Below are positions 41,876 to 52,517 of a DNA stretch of 64,000 nt, in pieces. The position numbers and the translations under genes were made by a program. This DNA comes from Paracoccus litorisediminis. Its GTDB lineage: Bacteria; Pseudomonadota; Alphaproteobacteria; Rhodobacterales; Rhodobacteraceae. The DNA lies in NCBI RefSeq assembly GCF_009711205.1, contig NZ_WMIG01000009.1, forward strand, positions 84,756 to 148,755, given 5' to 3'. Position 1 is the first letter of the stretch, and each line of letters begins with the position of its first letter. The notes beneath the pieces were generated by a model, which was given only the letters and a program-made list of their open reading frames with translations, ran no database searches and had not been told where the DNA came from.

Positions 41876-42004
41876 CCGCCGGACCACCTGCCCGCTTTTT
41901 GGTCACACTCACGAATGCCGGTCACGACAAGGACCGGCAGGCGTTCCCTTGCCCCGTTGCCGACTGCTAGCAATTCCCAAAGGGCAACAGGAAGTGGACG
42001 GACC

Positions 42005-45000
42005 ATGTCGATCAAGGCCAGCATCTATCACCTGACGCATTACAAATACGACCGGCCCGTCATCCTTGGCCCGCAGATCATCCGCCTTCGTCCCGCGCCC
42101 TATTCGCGCACCCGCGTCATTTCCCACGCGCTGAAGGTCAGTCCGGCTGGGCATTTCGTGAACCACCAGCTTGATCCCTTCGGCAACTGGCTGGCGCGCT
42201 TCGTCTTTCCCGAGCCGGTGCGCGAATTGAAGATCGAGGTCGATCTGGTCGCCGACATGACCGTCTGGAACCCCTTCGACTTCTTCACCGAGGACAGCGC
42301 CGAGAACTGGCCCTTCGACTACCCTGCCGATCTGGTCGATGACCTGTCGATCTACCGCCAACCCGAACCCGCCGGGCCGCTGCTGCAGAAATTTCTGGAC
42401 ACGGTGCCACGTGAGCGTCGCCGCACCACCGATTTCATCGTCTGGCTGAACGCCCGCATCTCGCAGGTGGTGAATTACACCATCCGCATGGAGCCGGGCG
42501 TACAGGAACCCGAGCAAACGCTGGGCCTTGCCAGCGGCTCGTGCCGGGATTCAAGCTGGCTGCTGGTGCAGGCCTTGCGCCATCTGGGCTTTGCCGCGCG
42601 TTTCATCTCGGGCTATCTGATCCAGCTGAAGCCCGACCTGAAGGCGCTGGACGGGCCTTCGGGGACCGATCACGACTTCACCGACCTGCATGCCTGGGCC
42701 GAGGTCTATATCCCCGGCGCGGGCTGGATCGGGCTGGACCCGACTTCGGGGCTTCTGACCGGGGAAAGCCATATCCCGCTGGCGGCGACGCCGCATTACC
42801 GCAATGCCGCGCCGATCAGCGGCGGTTTCTACGGTCAGGCCGTCACCGAATTCGATTTCGACATGCAGATCCGTCGCGTGGCCGAACATCCGCGCATCAC
42901 CAAGCCGTTCAGCGATGCGGCATGGGACGATCTGAACGCGCTTGGGCACAAGGTCGATCAGGCACTGACCGATGGCGATGTCCGCCTGACCATGGGCGGC
43001 GAGCCGACTTTCGTGTCCATTGACGATTTCGAAAGCGACGAGTGGAACACCGCCGCCGTCGGGCCCCAGAAACGCGAACTGGCCGATCAGCTGATCCGGC
43101 GCCTGCGCACCCGCTTCGCGCCGGGGGGCTTTCTGCATTACGGTCAGGGCAAATGGTATCCGGGCGAAAGCCTGCCGCGCTGGACCTTCTCGCTTTACTG
43201 GCGGCGCGACGGCCAGCCGATCTGGCAGAACCCCGATCTGATCGCTGCCGAGGGCAAGGACCAACAGGCCACGCCCCTGCAATCGCAGGACCTGCTGCAC
43301 GAGATCGCCGCCGAGCTGGGCGTGCCGCAGGGCAATGTCATGCCCGCCTATGAGGACCCGGCGGAATGGCTGCTGCGCGAGGCAAACCTGCCCGAAAACG
43401 TCACCCCCGAGAACTCGAAACTGAAAGACCCCGAGGAACGCCACCGGCTGGCCACCGTCTTCAATCGCGGCCTGAACGATCCCGTCGGCTTCGTCCTGCC
43501 GGTGCAGCCGTGGCAGGGCCGCGCGGGCAAGCGGAAATGGCATTCCGAGGCATGGCGCTTGCGGCGCGGCAAGATGTTCCTTGTCCCCGGCGACAGCGCG
43601 GTGGGCTACCGCCTGCCGCTGGACGGGCTGCCTTATTTGACGCCCGCGCAATACCCTTACGTGAATCCGATGGACCCGACCATCGACCGGCCCGACCTGC
43701 TGCCCCCGGACCAGATCGACCCGGCCCGCAAGGCGCAGCCAAGGGCCAGCTTCACCCCCTCGGCCCCGCAGCAGGCCCAGCACGCCCAGAACGCGACCGA
43801 GATCGAGGGCTTCGTCCGCACCGCCTTGTCGGTCGAACCGCGCGAGGGGCGGCTTTGCGTCTTCATGCCGCCGGTGACCATGCTCGAGGACTATCTGGAC
43901 CTCCTGCACGCCGCCGAGGCCGCCGCCCTGCGTCTGGGCCTGAAGATCCATATCGAGGGCTATGCGCCCCCGCATGATCCGCGCCTGAACGTGATCCGCG
44001 TCGCCCCCGATCCCGGTGTGATCGAGGTGAACATCCACCCCGCCCATGACTGGCAGGATTGCGTGGACATCACCACGGCAGTCTATGACGAGGCCCGCCA
44101 ATGCCGCCTTGGCGCGGACAAGTTCATGATCGACGGCAAGCATACCGGCACGGGCGGCGGCAACCATGTCGTCGTTGGCGGCCAGACCACGATGGACAGC
44201 CCGTTCCTGCGACGCCCCGATCTGCTGGCGAGCCTGATCCTGCATTGGAACCGGCACCCGTCGCTGTCCTATCTGTTCTCGGGCCTGTTCATCGGTCCGA
44301 CCAGCCAAGCGCCGCGCATCGACGAGGCCCGCCACGACGCGCTTTATGAGCTGGAAATCGCGCTTTCGCAGATCCCCGCCCCCGGCGAAGGGATGCCGCC
44401 CCAGCCTTGGCTGGTGGATCGCCTGCTGCGCAATATGCTGACTGATGTCACCGGCAATACCCACCGCGCCGAGATCTGTATCGACAAGCTTTACTCCCCC
44501 GACGGCCCTACCGGGCGACTGGGCCTGATCGAGTTCCGCGGCTTCGAGATGCCGCCAGATGCCCGCATGAGCCTTGCCCAACAGCTGCTGATCCGGGCGC
44601 TGATCGCACGTTTCTGGGCCAGCCCGGCCAAGGGCGCGCTGACCCGCTGGGGCACGGCCTTGCATGACCGCTTCATGCTGCCCCATTACCTGTGGCAGGA
44701 TTTCCGCGATGTGCTGGCCGATCTGCGCCAGCACGGCTTCGTCTTTGACGAAAGCTGGTTCGAGGCCAGCCGCGAATTCCGCTTCCCCTTCTGCGGCGAG
44801 GTCGAACTTGAGGGCACACATCTGGAACTGCGACAGGCACTAGAACCGTGGCATGTCTTGGGCGAAACCGGCGCGATCGGCGGCACGGTGCGCTATACCG
44901 ACAGCTCGACCGAGCGGTTGCAGGTCAAGCTGACCACCGCCGATCCCAGCCGCTATCAGGTGTTGTGCAATGGCCGCCGCCTGCCCCTGCACCCCGTTGG

Positions 45001-45331
45001 CGGGGGCGAGGCCGTGGCGGGCTTACGCTACAAGGCATGGCAGCCGGCCTCGGCCATCCATCCCGTCCTGCGCGTCGATGCACCGCTGACCTTCGATGTC
45101 TGGGACACATGGTCTGGCCGCGCCCTTGGCGGCTGCACCTATCACGTCGCCCATCCCGGTGGACGCAGCTATGACACCTTCCCGGTCAACGGCAATGAGG
45201 CCGAGGCCCGCCGCCTTGCCCGTTTCCAGCCCAATGGCCACAGCGCCGGTTTCGCCTTCCAGCCACAGTCCGAGCAAATATCTGCGGAATTTCCCATGAC
45301 CCTTGACCTGCGGCGGCCCGTGGGACTGTAG
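42005..45331 (+). CDS. Transglutaminase-like protein with DUF2126
   Basis: 1108 residues from ATG 42005. Residues 1-290 are a transglutaminase fold with N-terminal beta domain: catalytic C180 in [13 protein letters not shown]229 in DLHAWAEVY and D245 in GLDPTSG. The rest is DUF2126 with [46 protein letters not shown] (20 or fewer in a row here) and [12 protein letters not shown]. It is the first gene of a three-gene operon with an ATP-grasp/alpha-E protein and a small transglutaminase, a conserved set predicted to modify or cleave peptides. The substrate is unknown. Confidence 0.9.
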   Translation: MSIKASIYHLTHYKYDRPVILGPQIIRLRPAPYSRTRVISHALKVSPAGHFVNHQLDPFGNWLARFVFPEPVRELKIEVDLVADMTVWNPFDFFTEDSAENWPFDYPADLVDDLSIYRQPEPAGPLLQKFLDTVPRERRRTTDFIVWLNARISQVVNYTIRMEPGVQEPEQTLGLASGSCRDSSWLLVQALRHLGFAARFISGYLIQLKPDLKALDGPSGTDHDFTDLHAWAEVYIPGAGWIGLDPTSGLLTGESHIPLAATPHYRNAAPISGGFYGQAVTEFDFDMQIRRVAEHPRITKPFSDAAWDDLNALGHKVDQALTDGDVRLTMGGEPTFVSIDDFESDEWNTAAVGPQKRELADQLIRRLRTRFAPGGFLHYGQGKWYPGESLPRWTFSLYWRRDGQPIWQNPDLIAAEGKDQQATPLQSQDLLHEIAAELGVPQGNVMPAYEDPAEWLLREANLPENVTPENSKLKDPEERHRLATVFNRGLNDPVGFVLPVQPWQGRAGKRKWHSEAWRLRRGKMFLVPGDSAVGYRLPLDGLPYLTPAQYPYVNPMDPTIDRPDLLPPDQIDPARKAQPRASFTPSAPQQAQHAQNATEIEGFVRTALSVEPREGRLCVFMPPVTMLEDYLDLLHAAEAAALRLGLKIHIEGYAPPHDPRLNVIRVAPDPGVIEVNIHPAHDWQDCVDITTAVYDEARQCRLGADKFMIDGKHTGTGGGNHVVVGGQTTMDSPFLRRPDLLASLILHWNRHPSLSYLFSGLFIGPTSQAPRIDEARHDALYELEIALSQIPAPGEGMPPQPWLVDRLLRNMLTDVTGNTHRAEICIDKLYSPDGPTGRLGLIEFRGFEMPPDARMSLAQQLLIRALIARFWASPAKGALTRWGTALHDRFMLPHYLWQDFRDVLADLRQHGFVFDESWFEASREFRFPFCGEVELEGTHLELRQALEPWHVLGETGAIGGTVRYTDSSTERLQVKLTTADPSRYQVLCNGRRLPLHPVGGGEAVAGLRYKAWQPASAIHPVLRVDAPLTFDVWDTWSGRALGGCTYHVAHPGGRSYDTFPVNGNEAEARRLARFQPNGHSAGFAFQPQSEQISAEFPMTLDLRRPVGL

Positions 45332-45339
45332 TCCGGCCC

Positions 45340-47745
45340 ATGGAACCCGCCGGCTCTGACGCCCGACCCGCCGAGCCCCGCCGCGCCGCGTTGGGGATTG
45401 ATACCTATGCGCCCCTGCCCGGCGTCCCCGACGAAATGCTGGGCCCCGATGGCCGCATCCGCCCGATCTGGCAGCCGTTGCTGGAGCATCTGGAACGCCA
45501 GCCGCCGGACATGCTGGCGCGATCCTTGGCGCGGGCGAACCAGTATCTGCGGGATTCCGGGGTGTTCTATCGCCAATATGGCAGCGGCACCTCGATTGAG
45601 CGGCCTTGGCCGCTGAGCCATGTCCCGGTGCTGATGGCAGAGGCCGATTGGAACCAGATCAGTGCCGGTCTGATCCAGCGCGCCGAGTTGCTGGAAGCGG
45701 TGATGGCCGATCTGTACGGCCCGAACCAACTGGTCGCCGGGGGGCATTTGCCACCGGCGCTGGTGGCCTCGAACCCGCAATGGCTGCGCCCGATGGTGGG
45801 GGTGCGCCCGCGCATGGGCCATTACCTGCATTTCATCGCCTTCGAGATCGGGCGCGGCCCGCATGGCAAATGGTGGGTGCTGTCGGATCGCACGCAGGCG
45901 CCTTCGGGCGCGGGCTATGCGCTGGAGAACCGCGTCGCCACCTCGCGCGCATTCGCCGATCTGTTCAGCCTGCAAAATGTCCACCGGCTGGCGGGCTTTT
46001 TCCGCGACTTCCGCGACCGGCTGATGGCGGCGCGCGACGACCATGACGCACGCATCGCCATCCTGACCCCCGGCCCGTGGAACGAGACCTATTTCGAACA
46101 GGCATGGATCGCGCGCTATCTGGGTTTCATGCTGGTCCAAGGCGACGATCTGGTGGTCGAGAACGGGCGGCTGATGGTGCGCACCGTGTCCGGATTGCGG
46201 CCCATCGACCTGCTGTGGCGGCGCATGGATGGCGATTATGTCGACCCGCTGGAGCTGAACCCGGCCTCGCGGATCGGGACGCCCGGCATGGTCTCGGCCC
46301 TGCGCAGCGGCGGGCTGAACATGCTGAACGCGCTGGGATCGGGCGTGCTGGAAGCGCGCGCGATGATGGCCTTTCTGCCGAAGCTTGCACCGATCCTGAC
46401 CGGCCAGTCGCTGGCCATGCCCAATATCGCGACATGGTGGCTGGGCGCGCAGGCCGAGCATCAGGCGATCATGGCCGCGCCCGAACGCATGGCGCTAAGC
46501 CGCGCGCTGGATACTGGCCTGCCCTTTGACAGCGACCCGGCCCCGATACTGGCCGCCAGCCTTGACCCCGCCGAGTTGCAGCGCCGTCTGACCGAGCAAG
46601 GCCCGGATCTGGTCGCGCAGGAAACCGTCAGCCTGTCCACCACGCCCGCGCTGATCGAAGGGCGGATCGTGCCGCGCCCGCTCAGCCTACGGGTGTTTCT
46701 GGCCCGAACGGCGGATGGCTGGCAGGTCATGCCCGGCGGTTTTGCCCGGATCGGGGCGACCGACGATCCGACCGCGCTGGCGATGCAGCGTGGCGGGGCG
46801 GCGGCGGATGTCTGGATCGTCAGCGACAACGAGGTTCCGGCCATCACCATGGCGCCCTCGCGGGGGGGGCCCTATCGGCGCAGTGCGCCATCCACCCTGC
46901 CCTCGCGCGCGGCGGACAACCTGTTCTGGATGGGCCGCTATGTCGAGCGGACCGAACAGATCACCCGCATCCTGCGCGCCCGCCACATCCGCGAGGCCGA
47001 AAGCGGGCGCGGCGCGGAACCGCTGCAGGCCGCGCTGGACAAGCTGCTGAAAACCTATGGGCTGGAGCCCGGTGCGCCGATCCCCAAGGGGCTGATCGAC
47101 ACGCTGTCCGCCGCCGTCGCCAGCGCCGGTCAGGTGCGCGACCGTTTCTCGACCGATGGCTGGTCGGCGCTGTCCGATCTGGAAAAGACCGCGCGGCAGA
47201 TGGCCGGGCGGGTCGCGCCGGGCGATGACGCGGCACGCGCGCTGTCGGCGATCCTGCGCAAGATCGCGGGCTTTTCCGGGCTGGTCCATGAAAACATGTA
47301 TCGCTTCTATGGCTGGCGCTTTCTGACTCTGGGGCGACTGCATGAGCGCGCACTGGGAACCACCGGCATCGTTGCCGCACTTGCCCAGCCGGACGCGCCG
47401 CATGGCGCGCTGGACCTGTGCGTGGAACTGGGCGACAGCGTGCTGACCCATCGCCAGCGCTTCGCCATCTCGACCTCGCGCGAGACGGTGATCGACCTTC
47501 TGGTGCTGGACCCGATGAACCCGCGCTCGGTCCGCCATCAGATCGACCAGATGATGGCGCAGGTCTCGGAGCTGCCGGGGGGCGTCGAGCAGGGCGAATA
47601 CTCTGCCCTTGGCCGCGCGGTGCTGCGCTGCCAGACCGAGGTTGCGACCGAGACCCCTGAATCCCTTGACGGCGAGGCTCTGGATGCGCTTGGCACCCGC
47701 ATTGCCGACCTGTCCACCCTTCTGACCGAGGCCTATCTGCGGTGA
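45340..47745 (+). CDS. Circularly permuted ATP-grasp fused to alpha-E domain
   Basis: 801 residues, 8 bp after the previous stop. Residues about 60-480 are a CP_ATPgrasp (DUF404/407): HVPVLMAEADWNQISAGL, ELLEAVMADLYGPNQLV, GYALENRVATSRAFADLF and VVENGRLMVRTVSGLRPIDLL. Residues about 520-801 are the helical alpha-E (DUF403): LPSRAADNLFWMGRYVERTE and VHENMYRFYGWRFLTLGRLHE. The ATP-grasp part is expected to form an amide or peptide bond; most organisms encode these as separate genes or this fusion. The last gene starts by overlap GTGA. Confidence 0.9.
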   Translation: MEPAGSDARPAEPRRAALGIDTYAPLPGVPDEMLGPDGRIRPIWQPLLEHLERQPPDMLARSLARANQYLRDSGVFYRQYGSGTSIERPWPLSHVPVLMAEADWNQISAGLIQRAELLEAVMADLYGPNQLVAGGHLPPALVASNPQWLRPMVGVRPRMGHYLHFIAFEIGRGPHGKWWVLSDRTQAPSGAGYALENRVATSRAFADLFSLQNVHRLAGFFRDFRDRLMAARDDHDARIAILTPGPWNETYFEQAWIARYLGFMLVQGDDLVVENGRLMVRTVSGLRPIDLLWRRMDGDYVDPLELNPASRIGTPGMVSALRSGGLNMLNALGSGVLEARAMMAFLPKLAPILTGQSLAMPNIATWWLGAQAEHQAIMAAPERMALSRALDTGLPFDSDPAPILAASLDPAELQRRLTEQGPDLVAQETVSLSTTPALIEGRIVPRPLSLRVFLARTADGWQVMPGGFARIGATDDPTALAMQRGGAAADVWIVSDNEVPAITMAPSRGGPYRRSAPSTLPSRAADNLFWMGRYVERTEQITRILRARHIREAESGRGAEPLQAALDKLLKTYGLEPGAPIPKGLIDTLSAAVASAGQVRDRFSTDGWSALSDLEKTARQMAGRVAPGDDAARALSAILRKIAGFSGLVHENMYRFYGWRFLTLGRLHERALGTTGIVAALAQPDAPHGALDLCVELGDSVLTHRQRFAISTSRETVIDLLVLDPMNPRSVRHQIDQMMAQVSELPGGVEQGEYSALGRAVLRCQTEVATETPESLDGEALDALGTRIADLSTLLTEAYLR

Positions 47746-48725
47746 CCACCTATCGGATGCAGATCGCGTTTCAATACGCCTTTGAACGGCCCGCCGGATC
47801 GGGGCGGCAGCTGTTCCGCATCCTGCCCGCCACCATTCCCGGCAGGCAATCGGTGCTGGATGCCGCGATCCGCATCGACCCCGATCCCGTTGAGACCCGC
47901 GAATTCGTCGATTTCTTTGGCACGCGAGTGATCGAACTGGTCATGCCCCCCGGCATCACCGAGTTGGAACTGATACTCGAGGCCGATGTCCGCCGCGTCG
48001 CGCATGAAATCGGGCTGGACATCTCGACGCCTCTGGCCCGACTTGCGGCGGAGATTGCCGGGCATCGCGGGCTGGATGCGGCCTCTCCGCATCATTTCCT
48101 TGTGCCGACGCCGCGCATCCCCCGCATACCTGCGATCGCCGGTTTCGCCCGCAAGGCGACCGCCGGGGCCGAGACGGCGCGCGAGGCGTTGGAAAAACTG
48201 GGGTTGGCGCTGCATGCCCATATGCGCTTTGACGCCAAGGCCACCGATGTGAACACCCCTCCGGCCGAGGCGTTCGAGTTGCGGCGCGGGGTCTGTCAGG
48301 ATTTCGCGCAGATCATGCTGGCGGGCCTGCGCAGCCTGAACATTCCGGCGGCCTATGTGGGCGGCTATCTGCGCACGCTGCCGCCACCCGGCCAGCCGCG
48401 TCTGGTCGGCGCAGATGCCAGCCACGCCTGGGTCCGGGCCTGGTGCGGGGCGGATGCGGGCTGGATCGATTACGATCCGACCAATGCCTGTTTCGCGCTT
48501 GGCGACCATATCGATATCGGCTTTGGCCGCGATTACGACGATGTCGCCCCGGTCACCGGCATGATGCGGCTGGATGGCGCGCAGACCGGCACCCATAGCG
48601 TCGATATCGAGGAAGCGCCGGTCCAGACCCAATCCGGGCCGCTGTCTTGGACGCCGCTGGCGCTGGCCTTTGCCCCGAAATCGCGCGCGGCTCAGACGGA
48701 CGATCCGCTGCACGAACCCGGCTGA
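47742..48725 (+). CDS. Transglutaminase-family protein, cysteine-peptidase type
   Basis: 327 residues, GTG start overlapping the previous stop. N-terminal beta domain (YRMQIAFQYAFERPAGSG) and a transglutaminase core with C185 in RRGVCQDFAQI, H228 in ASHAWVRAW and D245 in WIDYDPTNAC. The order Cys-His-Asp fits a papain-like hydrolase. It is the third member of the operon and could trim what the ATP-grasp enzyme makes. No signal peptide is seen. Confidence 0.9.
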   Translation: MTTYRMQIAFQYAFERPAGSGRQLFRILPATIPGRQSVLDAAIRIDPDPVETREFVDFFGTRVIELVMPPGITELELILEADVRRVAHEIGLDISTPLARLAAEIAGHRGLDAASPHHFLVPTPRIPRIPAIAGFARKATAGAETAREALEKLGLALHAHMRFDAKATDVNTPPAEAFELRRGVCQDFAQIMLAGLRSLNIPAAYVGGYLRTLPPPGQPRLVGADASHAWVRAWCGADAGWIDYDPTNACFALGDHIDIGFGRDYDDVAPVTGMMRLDGAQTGTHSVDIEEAPVQTQSGPLSWTPLALAFAPKSRAAQTDDPLHEPG

Positions 48726-48730
48726 ACGAA

Positions 48731-48758
48731 AAAGGGCAGGACCTGCGCCCTGCCCTTT
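48731..48758. terminator. Bidirectional terminator
   Basis: AAAGGGCAGG (48731-48740) and CCTGCCCTTT (48749-48758) are perfect complements with an 8-base loop, between convergent stops at 48725 and 48777. Runs of A and T flank the stem. Confidence 0.75.
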
Positions 48759-48776
48759 CCCTGATCTGTAACCGTC

Positions 48777-49850
48777 TCAGTTCGCCGGAGGAGCGGCCGG
48801 GACGATGCTTTCCTGCTGCGGCGGCGGTGCCAGCGATTCCGGCAGCGGCGTCAGCTTGACGCCCGCCTTTTCGCCCAGAGGCGTGCCCTCGCGGTCGGTC
48901 ACTTCGGGGGCCAGCGGCTCATCGCTCGAGGGTTCGGCTGCTGCCGGGACCGGAGCGACCGGAACGGGGTTCGCCCGATCCGCGCCGTCATTGCGCAGAT
49001 AGTCGAAGAACTGGCCCTCGGGCTTGATCACCAGCGAGCTGTTCTCGCCCTTCAGCGAACGCTCATACGAGGTCATCGAACGGGTGAAGGCAAAGAACTC
49101 GGGGTCACGGCCAAATGCCTCGGCATAGATCGAGTTCCGACGGGCATCGGCCTCACCGCGGACGATCTCGGCCTTCTTGCGGGCTTCCGAGGTCAGCTCG
49201 ACCACGGTCCGGTCGGCAGCGGCGCGGACGCGCTGCGCGGCCTCGCCACCGCGGGCGATCTCATCGGCGGCCTCACGTTCACGCTCGGCGCGCATCCGGG
49301 CATAGGTCGCGGTCAGGTTCTGCTCCGGCAGATCGGTGCGGGTCAGGCGCACGTCGATGACGCGCACACCCAGATCCTTGGCGTTTTCACGTGCCAGATC
49401 GCGGATCTGGTTCATCAGCGGCGTCCGGTCATCCGACAGCACCGTGGTCGAGGGCACCGAGCCCAGCACCTGACGGATAGCGTTGGTCACGATATCGGCC
49501 AGACGCTGCTGGGCGAACTGGATGCCACCGGCGGCGGTAGCGCGGCGGAACTGCACCACATCGGTGATCTGCCAGCGGGCAAAGGCATCGACGACCAGAC
49601 GGCGATCATCCAGCGGCGTGACCTCCATCGGCGGGGTCGGGATGCCAAGGATGCGGGCGTCATAGCGCACCACCTGGTCGATGAAGGGGACCTTCAGACC
49701 CATGCCGGGATTTTCGCGCACATCGACCACTTCGCCGAAGCGCATGACCAGCGCCTTTTCCCGCACATCGACAATATACAGCGAGGCGGTGACCAGCACG
49801 GTCGCGACGGCAAGGAAGGGCAGGACCAGAATTGAGAGTGTACGGTTCAT
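48777..49850 (-). CDS. hflC: HflC, SPFH-family modulator of FtsH
   Basis: 357 residues from ATG 49850, which overlaps the hflK stop (ATGA); an upstream GTG is also possible. One N-terminal span (ILVLPFLAVATVLVTASLYIV), then the SPFH core: VVDVRENPGMGLKVPF, ARWQITDVVQFRRA, DVRLTRTDLPEQNLTATYAR and AREREAADEIARGGE helical stalk. The C-terminus is a Pro/Glu-rich tail longer than in many bacteria. HflK and HflC form a large periplasmic cage around FtsH. Confidence 0.93.
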   Translation of the reverse strand: MNRTLSILVLPFLAVATVLVTASLYIVDVREKALVMRFGEVVDVRENPGMGLKVPFIDQVVRYDARILGIPTPPMEVTPLDDRRLVVDAFARWQITDVVQFRRATAAGGIQFAQQRLADIVTNAIRQVLGSVPSTTVLSDDRTPLMNQIRDLARENAKDLGVRVIDVRLTRTDLPEQNLTATYARMRAEREREAADEIARGGEAAQRVRAAADRTVVELTSEARKKAEIVRGEADARRNSIYAEAFGRDPEFFAFTRSMTSYERSLKGENSSLVIKPEGQFFDYLRNDGADRANPVPVAPVPAAAEPSSDEPLAPEVTDREGTPLGEKAGVKLTPLPESLAPPPQQESIVPAAPPAN

Positions 49851-51055
49851 CACTGGTTCCCCCCGGTGCTGGACGAGGTGGCGGATTTGTCGGCAGCTGC
49901 GGGATTGCTGCGCAGTTGATCCAACGGCAGATAGGGCACGACGCCCTGACCGGCATCGCCGTCAAGGATGACCTTGTTGGCCTGACCCAGAACTTTTTCC
50001 ATCGTCTCCATATACATGCGGCGGCGCGTCACCTCGGGGGCCTTGACGTATTCGTCATAGACCGCGTTGAAGCGCGAGGCCTCACCCTGTGCGGTGTTCA
50101 CGGCTTCCGCGCGATAACCTTCGGCGCGTTCGATCACGGCAGCGGCTTCACCACGGGCATTGGCCAGCACCCGGTTGGCATAGGCGTCGGCTTCTTTTTC
50201 AAGGCGGTCGCGTTCCTGCTGGGCGGCCTGCACTTCGCGGAAGCTGTCGATCACCTCGCGCGGGGGGTCGGCGCGGTCAAGGTTGACGCGGACAACATTG
50301 ATCCCGGCCTCATAGGCATCAAGCGTGCTTTGCACCGAAAGCTTCAGATCCTCGCCGATGGTGCCGCGATCGCGGTTCAGGATCGGGGCGAGTTCCGAAC
50401 GGGCAACGATGTCGCGCATGGCGGATTCGGCGACGGCGCGAATGGTGTCTTCGGGGTCGGCCAGGTTGAACAGGTATTTTTCCGGGTCCGAGATGTTCCA
50501 GACCACCTGATAGGCCATATCCACGATGTTCTGGTCGCGGGTCAGCATCAGCCCGCTATCCAGCGGCCCGGCGCGACCGGTGCCGATTTCGGTGGTGCGT
50601 TCGCCCGAGACCGAGACGACCTCGGCGCGGACAACCGGCCATGGCGCGAAATTCAGGCCCTCTTCGCCGGTGGCGAAAGGACGGCCAAACAGCAGCTCGA
50701 CCGAGCGTTCCTCGGGGTTGACGGTGTAGAAGGACATAAAGGCCCAGAAGGCCACCGCGCCCAGCGCGACAAGCCCCCAGGTGCCACGGGTCATTTGCGG
50801 ACCCTGCGACGAACGCCGGGGACCGTTGCCGCGCGGGCCGCCAGGCCCCTTACCGCCCATCAGGACGCGCAGCCGGTCCTGGCCCTTGCGTACCAGATCC
50901 TCGATTTCATTGACCTGTTCGCCGCGGCGCGGGCCGCGTGGATCGTCGTCCCGGTTGCCTCCGGCATTGCCCCAGGGGCGCTGGCCCCCTTGGGGCGGCT
51001 CCTTGCCACCCTTGCCGTCATCTCCTCCACCGCCCCAAGGGCCTTGTCCCGCCAT
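49850..51055 (-). CDS. hflK: HflK, SPFH-family modulator of FtsH
   Basis: 401 residues. Gly/Asp-rich N-terminal cytoplasmic part (GGGGDDGKGGKEPPQGGQ), one span (GLVALGAVAFWAFMSFYTV), then the SPFH domain starting NPEERSVELLFGRPF, with a coiled stalk (AQQERDRLEKEADAYANRV) and a C-terminal region. Coupled to hflC by overlap. It sits in the inner membrane beside FtsH. Confidence 0.93.
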   Translation of the reverse strand: MAGQGPWGGGGDDGKGGKEPPQGGQRPWGNAGGNRDDDPRGPRRGEQVNEIEDLVRKGQDRLRVLMGGKGPGGPRGNGPRRSSQGPQMTRGTWGLVALGAVAFWAFMSFYTVNPEERSVELLFGRPFATGEEGLNFAPWPVVRAEVVSVSGERTTEIGTGRAGPLDSGLMLTRDQNIVDMAYQVVWNISDPEKYLFNLADPEDTIRAVAESAMRDIVARSELAPILNRDRGTIGEDLKLSVQSTLDAYEAGINVVRVNLDRADPPREVIDSFREVQAAQQERDRLEKEADAYANRVLANARGEAAAVIERAEGYRAEAVNTAQGEASRFNAVYDEYVKAPEVTRRRMYMETMEKVLGQANKVILDGDAGQGVVPYLPLDQLRSNPAAADKSATSSSTGGNQ

Positions 51056-51116
51056 CGTCTCTTGCCTCGTCTGCTGTTCGTGTCTCAGGGGTTAACTGGT
51101 ACCGAAGCGGCGAAAA

Positions 51117-52517
51117 TCAAGCCGAACCAACGGTTTTGTCAGGATGTGCCCCGCCGATATGGCGGGTGGGGCGACGCATCGTCACCAATTCTTCGGCCAA
51201 GGTCGGATGCACGGCGATGGCCGCGTCGAAATCGGCCTTGGTCGCGCACATGCCCATCGGGATGGCGACCAGCTGGATCATCTCTCCGGCCTCGGGGCCA
51301 AAGATGTGACAGCCGGTGACCTTGTGGGTTCCCGCATCGACCAGCAGCTTCATCACCGCCCGCGCATCCGAACCCGCGAAAAGCGAGCGCATCGGGCGGA
51401 AGCTGGCCTCATAGACCTCATGCGGGCCCTGTGCGGCGGCTTCCTCCTCGGTCAGACCGATCGAGGCCACCTCATGCGGGCGGATATAGACCGCCGCGCC
51501 GTAAAGCCGGTGATCGACCTTGCGGGGCTTCGCGCCAAAGACGGTGTCGGCAAAGCTGTGGCCTTCGCGGATCGCCACTGGGGTCAGGTTCACCCGGTCG
51601 GTGACATCGCCCACGGCAAAGATCGAGGGAACCGAGCTTTGCGACCATTCGTCGACGACGACCTCGCCCTTTTGGCCCAGCTTGACGCCTGCCTGCTCCA
51701 ACCCCAGACCCTTGGTATGGGGGGTGCGGCCGGTGGCAAACATCACCGCGTCATATTGGTCGGTCGCGCCATCGTCATAGGTGACAAGGATGCCGCCATC
51801 CCGCTTTTCCAGCTTGGTCGGGGTGGATGGCAGCCGCAATTCAACGCCGATCACGCGCAGCTGCTCGGTGGCATTACGGCGCATGTCGCCGTCAAAGCCG
51901 CGCAGCACAGCATCGCCGCGATAGCTTAGCGTGGTATGCGCGCCCAGGCCCTGCAGGATGGTAGCAAACTCGCAGGCGATAAAGCCGCCGCCCACGACCA
52001 GCACGCGACCCGGCACCTTCTCCATCAGGAAAAGATCGTCCGAGATCATGCCCAGTTCCTCGCCCTCGATGCCGGGAAGCTGCGGGCGACCACCAGCGGC
52101 GATCAGGATGTGCTTGGCCGTCACGCGGCGGCCATCGGCCAGCTCGACCGTATGGGCGTCGTGCAGATGGGCGCGTTGCTTGTGAATATCCACCCCCGCC
52201 GCGACCAGACCGCCGGTATAGGCGCCCTCCAGCCGGGTCAGTTCGGCATCCAGCTTGTGGCGGAACATCAGCCAATCGAAGGGACCGGCATCGGCCGATT
52301 GCCAGCCATAGCCGCGCGCCTCATGCGCCAAGGCCCCTGCCTGCGAGGCAAAAATCATCAGCTTTTTCGGCACGCATCCACGGATGACGCAGGTGCCGCC
52401 CATGCGGCTTTCCTCGGCCAGACCGACGCGGGCATGGTATTCGCTGGCCGCGATCCGCGCGGCCCGCACCCCGCCCGATCCGCCGCCGATCACGAAAAGA
52501 TCGTAATCGAATGTCAT
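51117..52517 (-). CDS. gor: Glutathione-disulfide reductase
   Basis: 466 residues. FAD site VIGGGSGGVRAARIAA (9-24), redox pair in GTCVIRGCVPKKL (C43, C48), NADPH-binding Rossmann GRVLVVGGGFIACEFA and the C-terminal HPTLAEELVTM that gives the active His. The order and spacing match glutathione reductase rather than dihydrolipoamide dehydrogenase. It reduces GSSG with NADPH. Start overlaps the rpiA stop (ATGA). Confidence 0.92.
   Translation of the reverse strand: MTFDYDLFVIGGGSGGVRAARIAASEYHARVGLAEESRMGGTCVIRGCVPKKLMIFASQAGALAHEARGYGWQSADAGPFDWLMFRHKLDAELTRLEGAYTGGLVAAGVDIHKQRAHLHDAHTVELADGRRVTAKHILIAAGGRPQLPGIEGEELGMISDDLFLMEKVPGRVLVVGGGFIACEFATILQGLGAHTTLSYRGDAVLRGFDGDMRRNATEQLRVIGVELRLPSTPTKLEKRDGGILVTYDDGATDQYDAVMFATGRTPHTKGLGLEQAGVKLGQKGEVVVDEWSQSSVPSIFAVGDVTDRVNLTPVAIREGHSFADTVFGAKPRKVDHRLYGAAVYIRPHEVASIGLTEEEAAAQGPHEVYEASFRPMRSLFAGSDARAVMKLLVDAGTHKVTGCHIFGPEAGEMIQLVAIPMGMCATKADFDAAIAVHPTLAEELVTMRRPTRHIGGAHPDKTVGSA

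Noticed and set aside
41915..42004. Longer N-terminus for the DUF2126 protein
   Set aside because: Added residues are low complexity and the ATG at 42005 matches the family start ([11 protein letters not shown]).
42551..44821. Long minus-strand frame opposite the DUF2126 gene
   Set aside because: It is the antisense shadow of a high-GC gene; composition is Gln/Arg/Gly-rich with no motif.
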